From Chenopodium formosanum (Eukaryota; Streptophyta; Magnoliopsida; Caryophyllales; Amaranthaceae), in contig CM044869.1 of assembly GCA_024500155.1 (NCBI GenBank), forward strand, positions 26,596,501 through 26,660,500: a DNA stretch of 64,000 nt. The letters run 5' to 3'. Below are positions 23,392 to 35,391 of this stretch, one piece after another (position 1 is the stretch's first letter; the number at the start of each line of letters is the position of its first letter). The notes under the pieces were generated by a model. It was not told where the DNA came from. It ran no database searches and saw only the letters and a list, made by a program, of their open reading frames with translations. Position numbers and translations under genes: made by a program.

Positions 23392-25280
23392 ATGGTTTCA
23401 CAAGAACCTGTACCGCCGCCAGAAAACAACCGGCCTACGGTCCATTTGGACCATGACTCTAGTGACGATGGAGACATTAAAACCTATATGGCCCATGATG
23501 GGTCATTCATCTCTAAACGCATCTGTCATAAGGACAGACGGGAGCGGAATGCTGACCAGGAGGGTACAAGCAAGCCCTTTGGGGAGACGAGCAAGCCCCT
23601 TAGGCAGCCGTCTGATCCTACTCAGGCGGCAGGATCAGCCAGAATCACCCGAGATGAGCTCATGAAATTCATGAGCAGTTTCAAGGGTGAAATCAAAGAC
23701 TTAATCACCAAGAGGACGGCTGCTCCTAGGAAGGAACAGTCGGCCAAAAAACCAGCCCAAGCTGAGAAGCAGAAGTCGGTCAGGGACCGTCAACCAACTC
23801 TCCCTACTTCGAAGGAGAAGGCTTGGCCCCAGATCGACCTCTCCAGACACCGTTTCCCAGAAACAACAAAAAGAAAGGCCATCCGGTATGTGCAGCTGGA
23901 CGGCAGCAAAAAGACCTTCTCTGATGCTTGACACTACATTGAGCAAAAGAATAACCAGCAGCTGTCTGAGTCGGCATCCATGTCGACTTATCCAGATAGC
24001 TTCAAGAATACCTTAGTGAGGAATTCTCAATCTGTACATGGGACACCGTCAGGAGGCCCCTCCATCCATACGGGTCCCCATGTAATCAACTCGGCACAGT
24101 ATATGGCCTACCCATTATACAGGCCGCTTGCTTTGCCTTACATCCAGAGAGGACATGCGGTATACCATTACCAGCATATGGACTGGAAGCTTCAGCTACA
24201 AAACCTTGGAGAATAACCCTCTGCGTTCTCCAGGGAGATAGCCGAGGCCGAACAGCCGGCCAAGGTTAAAAATGTGTTGGTAGGGACCTATGATGGTACC
24301 TTTAACTAGAAGAACACCTTCTGGCATACACCCACCTCATGTACTTACAGGGTTTGGATGATGCCGCATGGTGTCGCTACTTCCCAGCTACCCTGAAGGG
24401 CATAGCCCAACAGTGGTTCGGCAATCTGTCGGCTGGTTGCATCAACAGCTTCAAGACGCTTGTGTTCTTGTTTGCTTCCAACTTCTCTATAAACATCCCT
24501 GCAAAGAAAACAAGTTTCGACCTGAGCAATGTGCAGCACAGAGATAGAGAAGGGCTGCGCTCCTATGTCAGGCGGTTTAATATGGTGAGAATCCAGATTC
24601 AAGGGTTGTCAGACGAGGTAGCCTATACAGACTTCTTCAAAGGTCTGAAGGACGGGTTGACTTTCAAGTTCGACCTCGTCCGCATGAAAATCTTCACCCT
24701 CCAAGGAGCCCTGATGGAGGCGGAAGCCTATATACAGGCGACCGAACTCTGCTCCTTAAATAAACAGTCGGACTCTAAAAATTCTGACAGGCAGAAGGAG
24801 AGTTGGCCTGCTCAGTCGTCTCTAAAACCTGAAGAGAGCAAAAAGAAAAAAGAGATCTAGGCGGTTGATAACTCCGATCAGCCGACCCAGAAGAAGAAAA
24901 AAGAGTGAAAACTGTACGTTCCAAGGTACGAGTTCCACAAGGACAGTTACTCCATCCTCATGGAGATAAAAGGATCGGCTGACCCTGGAGAAGCCGACTC
25001 CAATGAAAGGTTTCGCTGAAAATCAGAACAAAAACAAGCACTGCCATTACCATGAGGATGTCGGCCATGACACCAACGACTACTTCAGCCTCAAGCGGAC
25101 GCTTGATCGTTTGGCCAACAAAGGGGTGTTGAAATCCTATGTAAAGTTCAAAGTGACTTCCAAAGCGAATCTGGGGCAGTCCAGCAAAAAGATTCTCCAG
25201 CCTACTGGTAGTTCCGAAACCGATGAGGAGCCGGTCTACACTATAGCAGGCGGATTCGCCGGAGGTGTCCCGACCATGTA
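23392..25280 (+). pseudogene. gag: Element C gag (broken)
   Basis: The frame opens at ATG 23392 (MVSQEPVPPPENNRP). A basic N-terminal region is followed by a TGA at 23929, further stops near 24214 and 24307, and a shift near 24330. The gag core is clear in 24339-24860 (KGIAQQWFGNL, SYVRRFN, DFFKGLKDGLTFKFDL). Lys-rich linkers follow, then a zinc-knuckle relic CHYHEDVGHDTNDY (25060 region) whose last Cys is Tyr. It would build the particle and package RNA. It is homologous to D at 52548-53048. At least four lesions make it non-functional. Confidence 0.82.
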
Positions 25281-25332
25281 GGGCACCAAGGACCATCTCA
25301 GAAAGATGGTTCATTCTGTTAAAGAGGGATAG

Positions 25333-25734
25333 GTGGCTGGCACATCCGCCTTCCTCAAAGTCATCATCACCGAAAAGGACAGGGGTAAAGTCCGTCGGTC
25401 GCATGATGACCCTGTGGTCATAGAATGCAAATTGGCCAACCAAAAAGTTAGCCTCATCTTGATTGACACAGGAAGCTCCTCTAACATCATCAGCCGTAAA
25501 TACCTATCCAACCTTTAACATAGGCCGGATAGCATGCATGATGTCTCCTATCCACTTGTTGGATTTGTGGGAGGAGTTGTGCACCCAGTCGAATGGATAG
25601 ATCTACCTGTCCGACTGGGAGAGAAGGGTAACGGTCGGCACATGACCATCCGGTTTCTGGTGGTCGAAGAGCTGACCGCCTACAATCTCATCCTTGGCCG
25701 AGCCACTCTTAACGAGTGTAAGGCCGTCATCATC
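25333..25734 (+). pseudogene. pro: Element C protease, split by element E
   Basis: This is a retropepsin-like domain with active-site block LILIDTGSSSNIIS (near residue 43) and the distal ILGRATLNECKAVII block. There is a stop at 25516. After VII the sequence is interrupted by element E and resumes at 33181 with the SHAMLVKYE region. It would cleave the Gag-Pol polyprotein. The same domain is uninterrupted in D (53203-53871). Confidence 0.85.
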
Positions 25735-26215
25735 TGATGCGTGCCATTTATGGCACTCTTAGGCTAATTTTTCTTCTTATTTTTATACTCGTTTTTAGTC
25801 TTTTATGTCATGTTTTTAGGGAATAATGCTTGATTTGCGTGTTTGTGTGTTAGTTTAGAGAAATGCATGCTTTATATTATTTTATTAATTTCTCGGCTAT
25901 TTCTCTCGCTTCTCCGTCTCTTTAACTTGTTTTGTAGGTGTGTCGAGTTTCCCAGGATTTAATTATCAAGGAGGAAACTCGAGTGCATTCAAGGAGGTTG
26001 ATGGAGCTAAGTTCGGGAATCCAAACATGCGATTCAAGCTAGCTCCGCAAGCAAAAGGACCTTGGAAGAAATGCTTTGGCTTGGAATGTTCAAGTGCTTG
26101 GAAGATAAAGGAGTTGCCCTTCTCACGAGCATCACCTCAAGTGCACCAATGATAGGGATGCTCGGGAGCGCGGAGATTGATCGAGCAAGCGAAGGAAGGA
26201 AGGCCAGGAGCACCA

Positions 26216-26352
26216 AGCAGGGGTGCGCGCGTGCGGCATAGTGGTGCGTGCGCGCAGACCCAGCTGTGCGCGCTCGTGGCCTGGGTGGTGCGTGCGCACA
26301 GATCTTCTGTGGCCTGCTGTGCGTGCGCACAAAAAGGTGGTGCATGCGCACG
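26216..26352. repeat. CG-rich GTGCGTGCGCACA repeats in E LTR
   Basis: Four or more imperfect, self-complementary units (gtgcgcgcgtgcgg, gtgcgtgcgcgcag, gtgcgtgcgcacag, gtgcgtgcgcacaa, gtgcatgcgcacgg) sit in otherwise AT-rich DNA and end about 30 bp before the TATA box. The block is repeated in the 3' LTR at 32033-32169. Confidence 0.75.
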
Positions 26353-26382
26353 GTTTGCCCTGTTTCCCCTCGCTCGTTTTAT

Positions 26383-26390
26383 TATAAATT
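26383..26390 (+). promoter_or_regulatory. TATA box of E 5' LTR
   Basis: TATAAATT lies downstream of the CG-rich block; the 3' LTR copy is at 32200. It is the likely start region for E transcripts. Confidence 0.55.
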
Positions 26391-27365
26391 AGCCTTGTCA
26401 TTTCTATTTTACAGGACGATTTTTAGATTAGTTGGGTGACTTTCTCTCTCATATCTTAGGTTAGGTTGAGAGCTTCTCTCTCTAGTTTTTAGGGATAGTT
26501 TAGGAGTAGTTTTAAAGAGAGAAAGTGAGGGATTTCAATGGTGGTTTAAGAGATTGAAGATCCAATGGTGACAATTGTATTGAAGATCTTCTTAATCAAT
26601 CAATGAGCATTTCTCACTCTATTTCATCCTTATTGCTTTATTCAATTTCTTGTTTATTTGGTTTAATCTTGATGTTTGATTCTTGATAGTGTAATTTTTC
26701 TTGATATTTTGTTGATTCTTGATTTCCTTAGTTATTTGTTGATAGATAATGATTCTTGAGTAGTTGTTTGGCTAGGAATTGGGTGAAACTTATATGATTG
26801 ATTGATTGTGATTAATTTGGGGATTGTGTTGATTGATTGTTGAGATTAAAGTGATTAATGAAGGTTTGCATGTGTGTAATTCGATTAGGCGTTGAGAATT
26901 ATGCTAGATTGCATTGTAATTGCTAATGACACGACCAATTGATTTAGGAATTGCAATTATCGATTGGTTTGGATTGTGATTCTCTTAGTTTGTTATTCAT
27001 AGTGAACCCTAGCTTAACTTTTAGGAGATATCTCTTTGATTCCAATTGATAGCTCTTATCATTAGTCTTCACAACCTTTGATTGGCATGATCTTCCCAAG
27101 TTGTTGCAATTATCATGATTACTTGTTGATCCCCATTCCTAGTTTTTTATTTGTTTGATTGTTAGTTTGTTAGTTGTTACTATTCCTTCTTCACCTTCGA
27201 CTTCGACCTAGCTTAGGCGCATAATTGAGAGTGCTTGAACATTACCGTTCCTTTGGGTTCGACCCTTGACTTACCTCTATACTCGTATTTAGGTTGTTAA
27301 GTGTTTATAAATTTAGTTTGACTTAGGGAGGATTAGTAAACGACTTAGTTTTCCCCTAGTCAAAA

Positions 27366-27383
27366 TGGCGCCGTTGCTGGGGA
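27366..27383 (+). other. Primer binding site of element E
   Basis: TGGCGCCGTTGCTGGGGA lies three bases after the LTR end. This TGGCGCCGTTGC type is widespread in plant gypsy elements such as Athila-like ones and differs from the sites used by A/B and C. Confidence 0.8.
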
Positions 27384-27480
27384 ACGGTGTCTTTGTTTGA
27401 GTGTTTTTGATTGCTTGAGTCTAGGTCTTTGTATGTACTCTTCTTTTATTTGATTTTTGCTTGTTTTAAAAAAATAAAAA

Positions 27481-29175
27481 ATGGCATGTTATTCTTTTCC
27501 TCAATATAATGATGAGTCTTTTCATGTCTACTTCCATAGACTTATAAGGTTTTTGAACTATAATTGTTGTAGTCTTTGGAAGGCTTGTGAGATTTGTTAT
27601 TTTGGTTTGAATGAGCAAACTATGGATGAAGTTGAAAGCATGCATAATGGTGAATTTAGAGCATTATCAATTGATGATGCTTGGGATTTCTGTGTTTGGT
27701 TTGCTAGGGATGTCTATAATAGGGATAATCATGATTCTAATGTTGATGTGCAATGTGTTGAATCTTCTAATGTTAGCATGATTTCCCATGATTTGTTACA
27801 TGATCCCTTAAGTTAACCTAGAACACATGATTTCAACTCTATTTCCCCTTTTGTTCATGATGATGAAGTGCATGCTCAAGTTGATGCTAATGGTATGTTT
27901 CAATATTCTTCTTTATTTACCATGCCTTCTTGTGATGTGCTTCGTTCCCTTAATGATGAATCTCATGTGTTTGATTGTGCCCCCACTCCCCAATGTGATG
28001 TATATGCTCATGATCTTAATGTTGATTCTTCCAATCTTGGTTGTACTTCTTCTTCTCTTGTTGAGCCTCAACCTTCTACACCTTTTGAATCTCTTATTGC
28101 TACTTTTGAATCTCAAATTAGGTGCATTGAGCTTGATAATGAGCTTGGGCCTAGCAAGGAGATGATTCTTAATTCTATGAGAGGTCAATTAGAGATAATG
28201 AAAAAGAATGAGGAGCATCTTAAGGAGGGAAGGAGAAGAAAAGAAGAGTTAGAAAGCCAATTGTCATCCTTGATGCTTGTTTGCAAAAAATCCCAATTTA
28301 ATGAGTGTGTTGAGGATGATGATGATGATTTTGAGCAACCAAGAGAGTGTGAGGATCCCATTGGTGAGCATTTGAGTGATGGTGAAGGAGTTGAGAATGA
28401 AGAGAGTATTGATTTTGATAACCTCAACTCTGCTTCCCTTTTTGATGAGTCTCTTATGCATGATTGTGATTCTTCTATCCATGAGTATTTGGACTCGATT
28501 GAGGTTATGACCAATGTGTTCTTTGAGTGTCAAATGAAAACTCATAGCCTTTTGAGTGAGTTCATTAAGAATGCTTCATGGGGGAGAGATGAGGTTGAAA
28601 TAAACTTGCATCCATTCATGCATGGCTTTGCGACTTTAGGCTTTAAGGAAGTTGAGGGAGTTGTTGTTCATGATTGTAGTGAAGGGGATTATGTAGTTCC
28701 TCTTGGAAGTTTGATGTTTGAGGGAGATGATGATCATGAGTGTTCTTCTTTTGAGGATTCTATGATTGATTTTCATGCTCTTATTGGTGATTTGAGGCAT
28801 GGTGGTGAGGAAGAGTTCATTTGTGAGACCATAGCCCCTAATTCCTCCTCTCATGTCCTTTTTTCAAGCAATTTCAACCACATCCCTTACACTCCTATAT
28901 CCTTCCCTTCCTTTGTTGATGAGCCTATTGGGGACCCCCTTGTCTATGATGATCTTAATGTCCCTCATTCGTCTATTGTTGAGGAAAAGGGTGACGTTGC
29001 CACCCAAAAATATTTTAGTGAGAAGGATTTGCCTTTTTCTTTTTCTTTCCATTCTTTTATTCCCCCTTCTTCTTCTTATTTTTTTCTTTTTCCTTTTAAT
29101 CCCTCTTCTTCTTTCTTTTGGCATCTCCCTTTTCACTTGCGTGCAATAATCTTGTTGCACGTTCTTATCCTGTGA
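27481..29175 (+). pseudogene. Element E gag-like ORF (one in-frame stop)
   Basis: One frame of about 565 codons runs from ATG 27481 to TGA 29173, broken only by TAA at 27814. The N-terminal 110 residues look like the end of a plant gag core: YNDESFHVYFHRLIRFL, then CYFGLNEQTMDEV and LSIDDAWDFCVWFARD. The rest is acidic and low in complexity (Ser, Asp, His-Asp pairs), with a charged helical stretch (EIMKKNEEHLKEGRRRKEEL) around codons 240-265 and a hydrophobic Phe/Ser/Pro-rich end. No zinc knuckle is visible. Opposite-strand frames across it mirror its codon pattern. The function of the long acidic part is unknown. Confidence 0.7.
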
Positions 29176-31545
29176 TTTGCCTACCGTTTATCTTATGAAA
29201 TGATTAGTAGTGCATTTGACAAACTCTTGCGTGCGTTGAATTATTATTTTCTAGAGCGGTCAAGCTTGGACCTTAAGCAAGCCTTTCCCGGGAAGTAACC
29301 CGTGTTTTATTGCTTTCATTTTCTTTTCTTTTTAGAATAGATTTTCTCTCATGGAAATGTTTGTGTGCCTTTTGCTAGGTACATGACTTGATATACTTTG
29401 ATGCATTGGTTTGAATCGAGATTCAAGGAAGTATGACTCCACATTTGCTAGCATATGGAAAGCAAGATTTAGTTCTAAAGGAAAGTGGTTTTGAAAGGTT
29501 CAATTGGGTCATTTGCGGGTATTTACACCCACCTAACATCCGGTAATATCTTTCCTTGCACTTTCTCTAATAGTTGATACCTTGTTGGACATGTGTTGGT
29601 ATTGATGGATTGATCTCTTTGTTTTCCCCTCCCGTGGAATATTTGATTTATGTTTGAGCATGTTGTCTCACTCAAGCTTGGGGGAGGGTATTCTATCATG
29701 TTTGGTTTGATTTTGCTTCATATATGCCATGCACATTTGTATATGCATTTCCATGTTCTTTATTTTGAAAAATCCCAAAAAGATTTTTGTTTCTATCAAG
29801 GCAAATTTGCAATGTGTTTTATTTTGTTCTTGCTTTGGACATAATACTTTTGGACTTTTATAGTTAAATGCTTTTCTTCTTAAATGGTAACGGTGTGCAC
29901 GGTTTGAGAGTATGCTTGGTTGATTCTAGGATAAAGCATGCTAAGGTAGTTGGTTAGAACTAGTGGGACCATGAAACCGGATTCTACTTGTTTGTGGCGT
30001 GTTGGTAGTTGCTTTCTATAGTCGAATTGACACCAATAGTGAGTTTTTGCTACATCCATGTGAGGTTCATTATTTTTCAAGCCTTCAACATATATTTGCA
30101 TGAGCGGCATGGATCCTTGACTATTGCGGACCTAATCTAGAATCTTGACTCATAATTCTCAAACTCGAGACCGAACCATCTAGGGAGGACAAAGGCATCT
30201 ATTCGGGGCGGTAATTTTTCTTTTCTAGGATATTTTTCTTATTTTTGGTTTTTGGGTTTACATTTGCCTACTTGCTAACCATTTGAGCCTTTTCCCTTCT
30301 TTTCAGGCCACATCTTTAGAATTTTGAGCCTTTGTTTCATTTTTATTCCATTTTTGGTTTTTGTGAAGCAAATAATCAATTTATTGGAGTATGTGGTATA
30401 TGAGTTTTGATATTGGTTCATATTTGTAAGCAAGCTTGTGATTTGTATATTTGTGTGAATAATGGCAAATGAATAAATGAAAAAAAACCGTCCAAAGTTA
30501 AAAAAAAGAGGCAAGGACAAAGCAAGTGCAAAGTTGAAAACCGTCCAAAGTTAAAAAGGGCGAGGACAAAGAACTAATAAAGGAAAAAAAAAGGGAAAAA
30601 AAGGGTGAAAAATTAAAAAAATGCAAAAATATTTTGATGTGAGTATCCTAATCCCTATTTAGAGCATTGAGGACAATGCTCCATTTAAGCTTGGGGGGAA
30701 GCGTTCTCAAGCTTTTTAAGGACCTGTTTGTGATGTTAGCTTTGAATAAGCTTGGGGGTGTTGGTGCTTTTGTTTGGTGCTTACTTGATTATGGTGTTGA
30801 GGATTGATCACCCTTTGCTTCACTAATTAGGAAAACCACCAAATTCTAAATTTAAGTCTACCCTCAACCTTTTGCCCTTACGTTACAACCTTTGAAAACC
30901 TTTTTGACTTAGAGGTTGAGTCACATATCGGGGGAGGGAATTATGAGTCATAGCCTAAGGAGAGGGGATGCATTGTCAAGACGTCGAGTAGCCCAAAATT
31001 ATCTCTTTTTCCAGTTCCTTCGTGGATCTTTTGAGATACTCACTAGGGGAAGATATGAGACTAGTAGGGAGAACGCGGTAAGACCGTTTGGGATGAAAGT
31101 GGATTGCGAAAACTAGTTCCTATGCTTAGCATATTTATGTTTCAATCAACCTCGGGTATCTTAGAACGTGCACTCCCTTACTTGTTTAGAAAGATTTGCA
31201 TTTTTTGTGCTTGTACATTTGGAAAAGTCCTTTCATGAACATGTGTTTGCTTTTCTTTTGATTTCCTTCTCATGCTTTGCTTTGTTTGTAGTATTATGAG
31301 AGTTATAGGTTAATCTCTTAGGAAACCTTTACGAGAGCATCACTCGTCCTCTAGGGCGATCTAGGGGTTTAAATGGCTTGTCTTTAGTTGCTAAAATTAA
31401 TCGTGATTCCTACGAAAGTGAGTTAATGTATATTCCCATCCTCTCTCTTTCTTGTTTCTTTCTTTGCTTGAATAATTTCATCATTTTTCCCTTGGGTTGG
31501 ATTTTGTTTTGCTCGAGGACGAGCAAAAGTTTAGCTTGGGGAATT
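29176..31545 (+). mobile_element. Element E noncoding tail with reiterated purine-rich motifs
   Basis: This is 2.4 kb without credible genes. 'AAGCTTGGGGG'-type motifs recur at about 29674, 30688, 30745 and, as the true tract, at 31533. A duplicated 'aaaaccgtccaaagttaaaa' block lies at about 30486 and 30538. The first 850 bases match 1-962 of host H; the end of H (63926-64000) matches from about 30472. Confidence 0.75.
31533..31545 (+). other. Polypurine tract of element E
   Basis: AGCTTGGGGAATT immediately precedes the 3' LTR start TGATGCGTGCC. Confidence 0.7.
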
Positions 31546-33180
31546 TGATGCGTGCCTTTTATGGCACTCTTAGGCTAGGTTTTCTTCTTATTTACTGTTT
31601 TTAGTCTTTTATGTCGTGTTTTTAGGGAATAATTCTTGATTTGCGTGTTTGTGTGTTAGTTTAGAGAAATGCGTGCTTTTAATGGTTTTCTTATTAGTTT
31701 ATTCATTTCTCGGCTATTTCTCTCGCTTCTCCGTTTCTTTAACTTATTTTGTAGGTATGTCGAGTTTCTCGGGATTTAATTATCAAGGAGGAAGCTCGAG
31801 CGCATTCAAGGAGGTTGATGGAGCTAAGTTCGGGAATCCAAACATGCAATTCAAGCTAGCTCTTCAAGCACAAGGACCTTGGAAGCAATGCTTTGGCTTG
31901 GAATGTTCAAGTGTTTGGAAGATAAAGGAGTTGCCCTTCTCACGAGCATCACCTCAAGTGCACCAATGATAGGGATGCTCGGGAGCGCGGAGATTGATCG
32001 AGCAAGCGAAGGAAGGAAGGCCATGAGCACCAAGCAGGGGTGCGCGCGTGCGGCATAGTGGTGCGTGCGCGCAGACCCAGCTGTGCGCGCTCGTGGCCTG
32101 GGTGGTGCGTGCGCACAGATCTTCTGTGGCCTGCTGTGCGTGCGCACAAAAAGGTGGTGCATGCGCACGGTTTGCCCTGTTTCCCTTCGCTCGTTTTATT
32201 ATAAATTAGCCTTGTCATTTCTATTTTACAGGACGATTTTTAGATTAGTTGGGTGACTTTCTCTCTCATATCTTAGGTTAGGTTGAGAGTTTCTCTTTCT
32301 AGTTTTTAGGGATAGTTTAGGAGTACTTTTAGAGAGAGAAAGTGAGGGATTTCAATGGTGGTTTAAGAGATTGAAGATCCAATGGTGACAATTGTATTGA
32401 AGATCTTCTTAATAAATCAATGAGCATTTCTCACTCTATCTCATCCTTATTGCTTTATTCCATTTCATGTTTGTTTGGTTTAATCTTGATGTTTGATTCT
32501 TGATAGTGTAATTTTTCTTGATATTTTGTTGATTCTTGATTTCCTTAGTTGTTTGTTGATAGATAATGATTCTTTAGTAGTTGTTTGGCTAGGAATTGGG
32601 TGAAACTTGTATGATTGATTGATTGTGATTAATTTAGGGATTGTGTTGATTAATGGTTGAGATTAAAGTGATTAATGAAGGTTTGCATGTGTGTAATTCG
32701 ATTAGGCCTTGAGAATTATGCTAGATTGCATTGTAATTGCTAATGACACGACCAATTGATTTAGGAATTGCAATTATCGATTGGTTTGGATTGTGATTCT
32801 CTTAGTTTGTTATTCATAGTGAACCCTAGCTTAACGATTAGGAGATTTCTCTTTGATTCCAATTGATAGCTCTTATCATTAGTCTTCACAACCTTTGATT
32901 AGCATGATCTTCCCAAGTTGTTGCAATTATCATGATTACTTGTTGATCCCCATTCCTAGTGTTATATTTGTTTGATTGTTAGTTTGTTAGTTGTTACTAT
33001 TCCTTCTTCACCTTCGACTTCGACCTAGCTTAGGCGCATAATTGAGAGTGCTTGAACATTACCGTTCCTTTGGGTTCGACCCTTGACTTACCTCTATACT
33101 CGTATTTAGGTTTGTTAAGTGTTTATAAATTTAGTTTGACTTAGGGAGGATTAGTAAACGACCTAGTTTTCCCCTAGTCA
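31546..33180 (+). repeat. Element E 3' LTR
   Basis: The LTR runs from TGATGCGTGCCTTTTATGGC to CCCCTAGTCA, 1,635 bp, closely similar to the 5' LTR. The CG-rich block is at 32033-32169 and the TATA box at 32200. It is followed by the target duplication tcatc. Confidence 0.9.
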
Positions 33181-33547
33181 TCATCCCTTCTCTCATGCTG
33201 GTCAAGTATGAGAGGGATGATGGAATTGTTGGCTCCCTGAACGGGGACCTGAAGACGGCTCGGGAGTGCTATCTCTCGGACGTCAAACCTGCGGCTGCTG
33301 CAGCCGTCCAGGGCAAAGAGCCAATAGACCTTGGTGAAATCAAGGATGATCATCCGGCCCCACCAGCCACTAAGAAAAGAAAAACTGACCTGCTGGTGGT
33401 GGTCAAAAAAGAAAAACAATAGCAATCACTGATCGAGGAACGATCAGATGAGCTCCGTCCCTAGTCGGCTGGTGAGCACATTAATATTCCTCTAGATGAC
33501 AGTCGTCCAGAACGAACTATTAAGGTGGGACGGCTGCCTTCGAAAGG
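33181..33547 (+). pseudogene. Element C protease-RT linker
   Basis: The C polyprotein resumes after E. The frame 33195-33422 carries the linker (VGSLNGDLKTARECYLSDVK, then an Ala/Pro/Lys-rich stretch), homologous to D at 53639-53871. There is a stop at 33420 and another near 33462, followed by a shift before the RT region. The linker has no enzymatic motif. Confidence 0.75.
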
Positions 33548-34504
33548 TTGGGTGCAGGCTTGTACCATCTGCTAAAAGAACTCAAAGACATTTTTGCCTT
33601 TGAAGTGGAAGAGATGCCAGACATTTATCCGGATCTTGCTGTCCATAAACTCGCCGTGGATCCAAAAAAGAAGCCCATTGGGCAAAAGAAAAGAAATCAC
33701 GGCGAGGAAAGAAGTCAGGCGACAGCCGCCGAAGTTAAAAAGCTGTTAGACGCTGGGTTCATTCGGCAATGTAACTTTCCTGACTGGGTTGCGAATGTTG
33801 TGCTTGTAAAGAAGCCGAATGGTACCTGGCGCATGTGCATTGACTACACTGACTTAAATAGAGCATGTCCGAAGGATAGTTTTCCACTTCCAAAGATCGA
33901 CAATCTAGTTGACTCTACAGCCGGACATGCCCTGATGAGTTTTATGGACGCCTACTCAGGCTTCCACCAGATTCCCATGTGGAGAAAAGATCAAGAAAAT
34001 ACGGCATTCGTCATTGATCAGGGGTTATTCAGTTATACGGTGATGCCGTTTGGTTTGAAGAATACGCCGGCTACTTTCCAACGGATGATTAATACGGTCT
34101 TTATTAATCAAATTGGGAGGAATATGGAGGCGTATATTGATGACATGATAGTCAAATCCAAGCAGCAGGCGGATCACCTTGCCGACCTCCGAGAAACATT
34201 CGCCACACTCAGGCGGCACAAGGTCACGCTCAATCCTAAGAAGTGTATCTTTGGTGTTGAGTCTGAGAAGTTTCTCGGATTCCTGATTGATCAAAGGGGG
34301 ATAGAGGCAAACCCTGAAAAAATACAGGTGGTCATTGACATGCAGTCGCCCCACACTGTCAAAGAAGTACAAAAGTTAACAGGTTGTCTAGCGGCCCTGA
34401 GGAGATTTCTCAGCCGGTCAGGTGACAACTGCCTCTATTTCTTCCAGGCGATCAGGAAGAAGACTATGTTTGAATGGGGGGATGACGCTGAGACGGCGTT
34501 CTAA
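33548..34504 (+). pseudogene. pol: Element C reverse transcriptase
   Basis: This is a 318-codon open stretch of the polyprotein with all RT core blocks: WRMCIDYTDLNRACPKDSFP (Tat-lineage hallmark), FMDAYSGFHQI near residue 132, VMPFGLKNTPATFQRMIN, and the catalytic YIDDM at residues 196-200, then FLGFLIDQRGIEANPEK. The true start is upstream in the polyprotein; the first codon here is TTG after a frameshift. The catalytic aspartates are present, so this is the best preserved enzyme domain in the window. Translation ends at TAA 34502. D lacks the homologous catalytic core. Confidence 0.88.
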
Positions 34505-34963
34505 AAATTAAAGCAACACTTGCACTCTTTGCCAAGGCTGGTCATCCCTCTGCCCAAAGAGACGCTCTACATGTACCTGGCTGTCTCAAATCATGCCCTC
34601 AGTGCCATTCTCCTTGCTCAAAGAGACGGCACCCAGCTCTCGGTCTATTTCATTAGCCACGTTCTCTGAAACGCAGAGCTTCGGTACCCCATGGTTGAAA
34701 AATTTGGCCTCGCTCTTTACATGGCTGTCAAGAAGTTAAAACCTTACTTCTTAGCACATTTGGTAGTGGTCTACACTGACCAACCGATCAAGCGGAAAAT
34801 GACGACCCTGGAATCATCAGGTCAAATGCTCAAATGGGCTATTGAATTACAAGGACTGAAAAGCACTTTCGAACCAAGGAAGGCAATAAAGGGACAGGCA
34901 TTCGCCGACTTTGGTGTCGAAATGATAAGGCCGGCTGCGCCGGATAATACTGATCAGGTTTGA
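34505..34963 (+). pseudogene. pol: Element C first RNase H region
   Basis: The RT-linked RNase H follows in frame: LYMYLAVSNHALSAILLAQ, ISHVL then a stop (near 34670), EKFGLALYMAVKKLKPYF, VVYTDQPIKRKM and KGQAFADFGVEM. It would remove template RNA. A TGA at 34961 separates it from the second RNase H. Confidence 0.8.
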
Positions 34964-35391
34964 AAAGTGTATGTGGATAGGAGCTCCACTATGAACGGTT
35001 GTGGTGCAGGAGTTATATATATTAGTCCCCTGAAGGGGATAATTACGAGCATGCACTACGGTTCAAGTTCCAGGCCTCAAATAATGAGGCCGAATATGAA
35101 GCCCTACTAGCCGGCATCCGCATGTGCAAGGCGGCAGGGGCAACTAAGATTGATGCCTACTCTAACTCCCAGTTGGTCGTGAGCTAATACCATGGTGATT
35201 ATGAAGCCACCCATTCGGCTATGATCAAATACTTGCAGGCGGTCAAAGCTGAGGCCGAGACACTTAAAGAATTCGATCTGAGTCAAGTGCCTCGGTCCGA
35301 AAACAATCTGGCGGATGCTTTGTCTAAGCTAGCATCATCCGCCTCATGCGACACACCTCGGTCAGTCTTCTGGGAAGTAACGGAAAAGTGA
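34964..35391 (+). pseudogene. pol: Element C second (archaeal-type) RNase H
   Basis: A second RNase H module, typical of the Tat/Ogre lineage, contains VYVDRSSTMNGCGAGV, NNEAEYEALLAGIRMCKAAG, then YSNSQLVV where the usual catalytic Asp is Asn (D has YSDS), and NNLADALSKLASS. A frameshift lies near 35035 and a stop near 35186. It ends at TGA 35389. The Asn change and the breaks argue against activity. Confidence 0.78.

Larger units (their letters stand above)
25735..27362 (+). repeat. Element E 5' LTR
   Basis: The LTR runs from TGATGCGTGCCATTTATGGC to CCCCTAGTCA, 1,628 bp. A CG-rich block of TGCGCGCA/GTGCGCAC words (26216-26352) precedes the TATA box at 26383. Differences from the 3' copy are few and mostly single bases. 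Confidence 0.9.
25735..33180 (+). mobile_element. Element E, complete non-autonomous gypsy element
   Basis: Two near-identical LTRs (25735-27362 and 31546-33180) flank a 4.2-kb interior with a PBS, one gag-like ORF and a long noncoding tail. Perfect 5-bp target duplications tcatc lie at 25730-25734 and 33181-33185. There is no protease, RT or integrase. The tail is the same family as element H at the window edges. High LTR similarity and position inside C make this the youngest large insertion here. Confidence 0.9.

Noticed and set aside
23701..23946. Minus-strand ORFs across the C gag and pol
   Set aside because: They run opposite to a recognisable gag or pol frame and show no domain.
25940..26152. 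70-codon ORF present in both E LTRs
   Set aside because: Both LTRs share it by descent. Most of the base differences between the two copies change the amino acid, and the 5' copy lacks an ATG, so there is no sign of coding selection.
28853..29160. Leu- or Arg-rich ORFs on other frames of the E gag-like gene
   Set aside because: They are shadows produced by the biased codons of the real frame.
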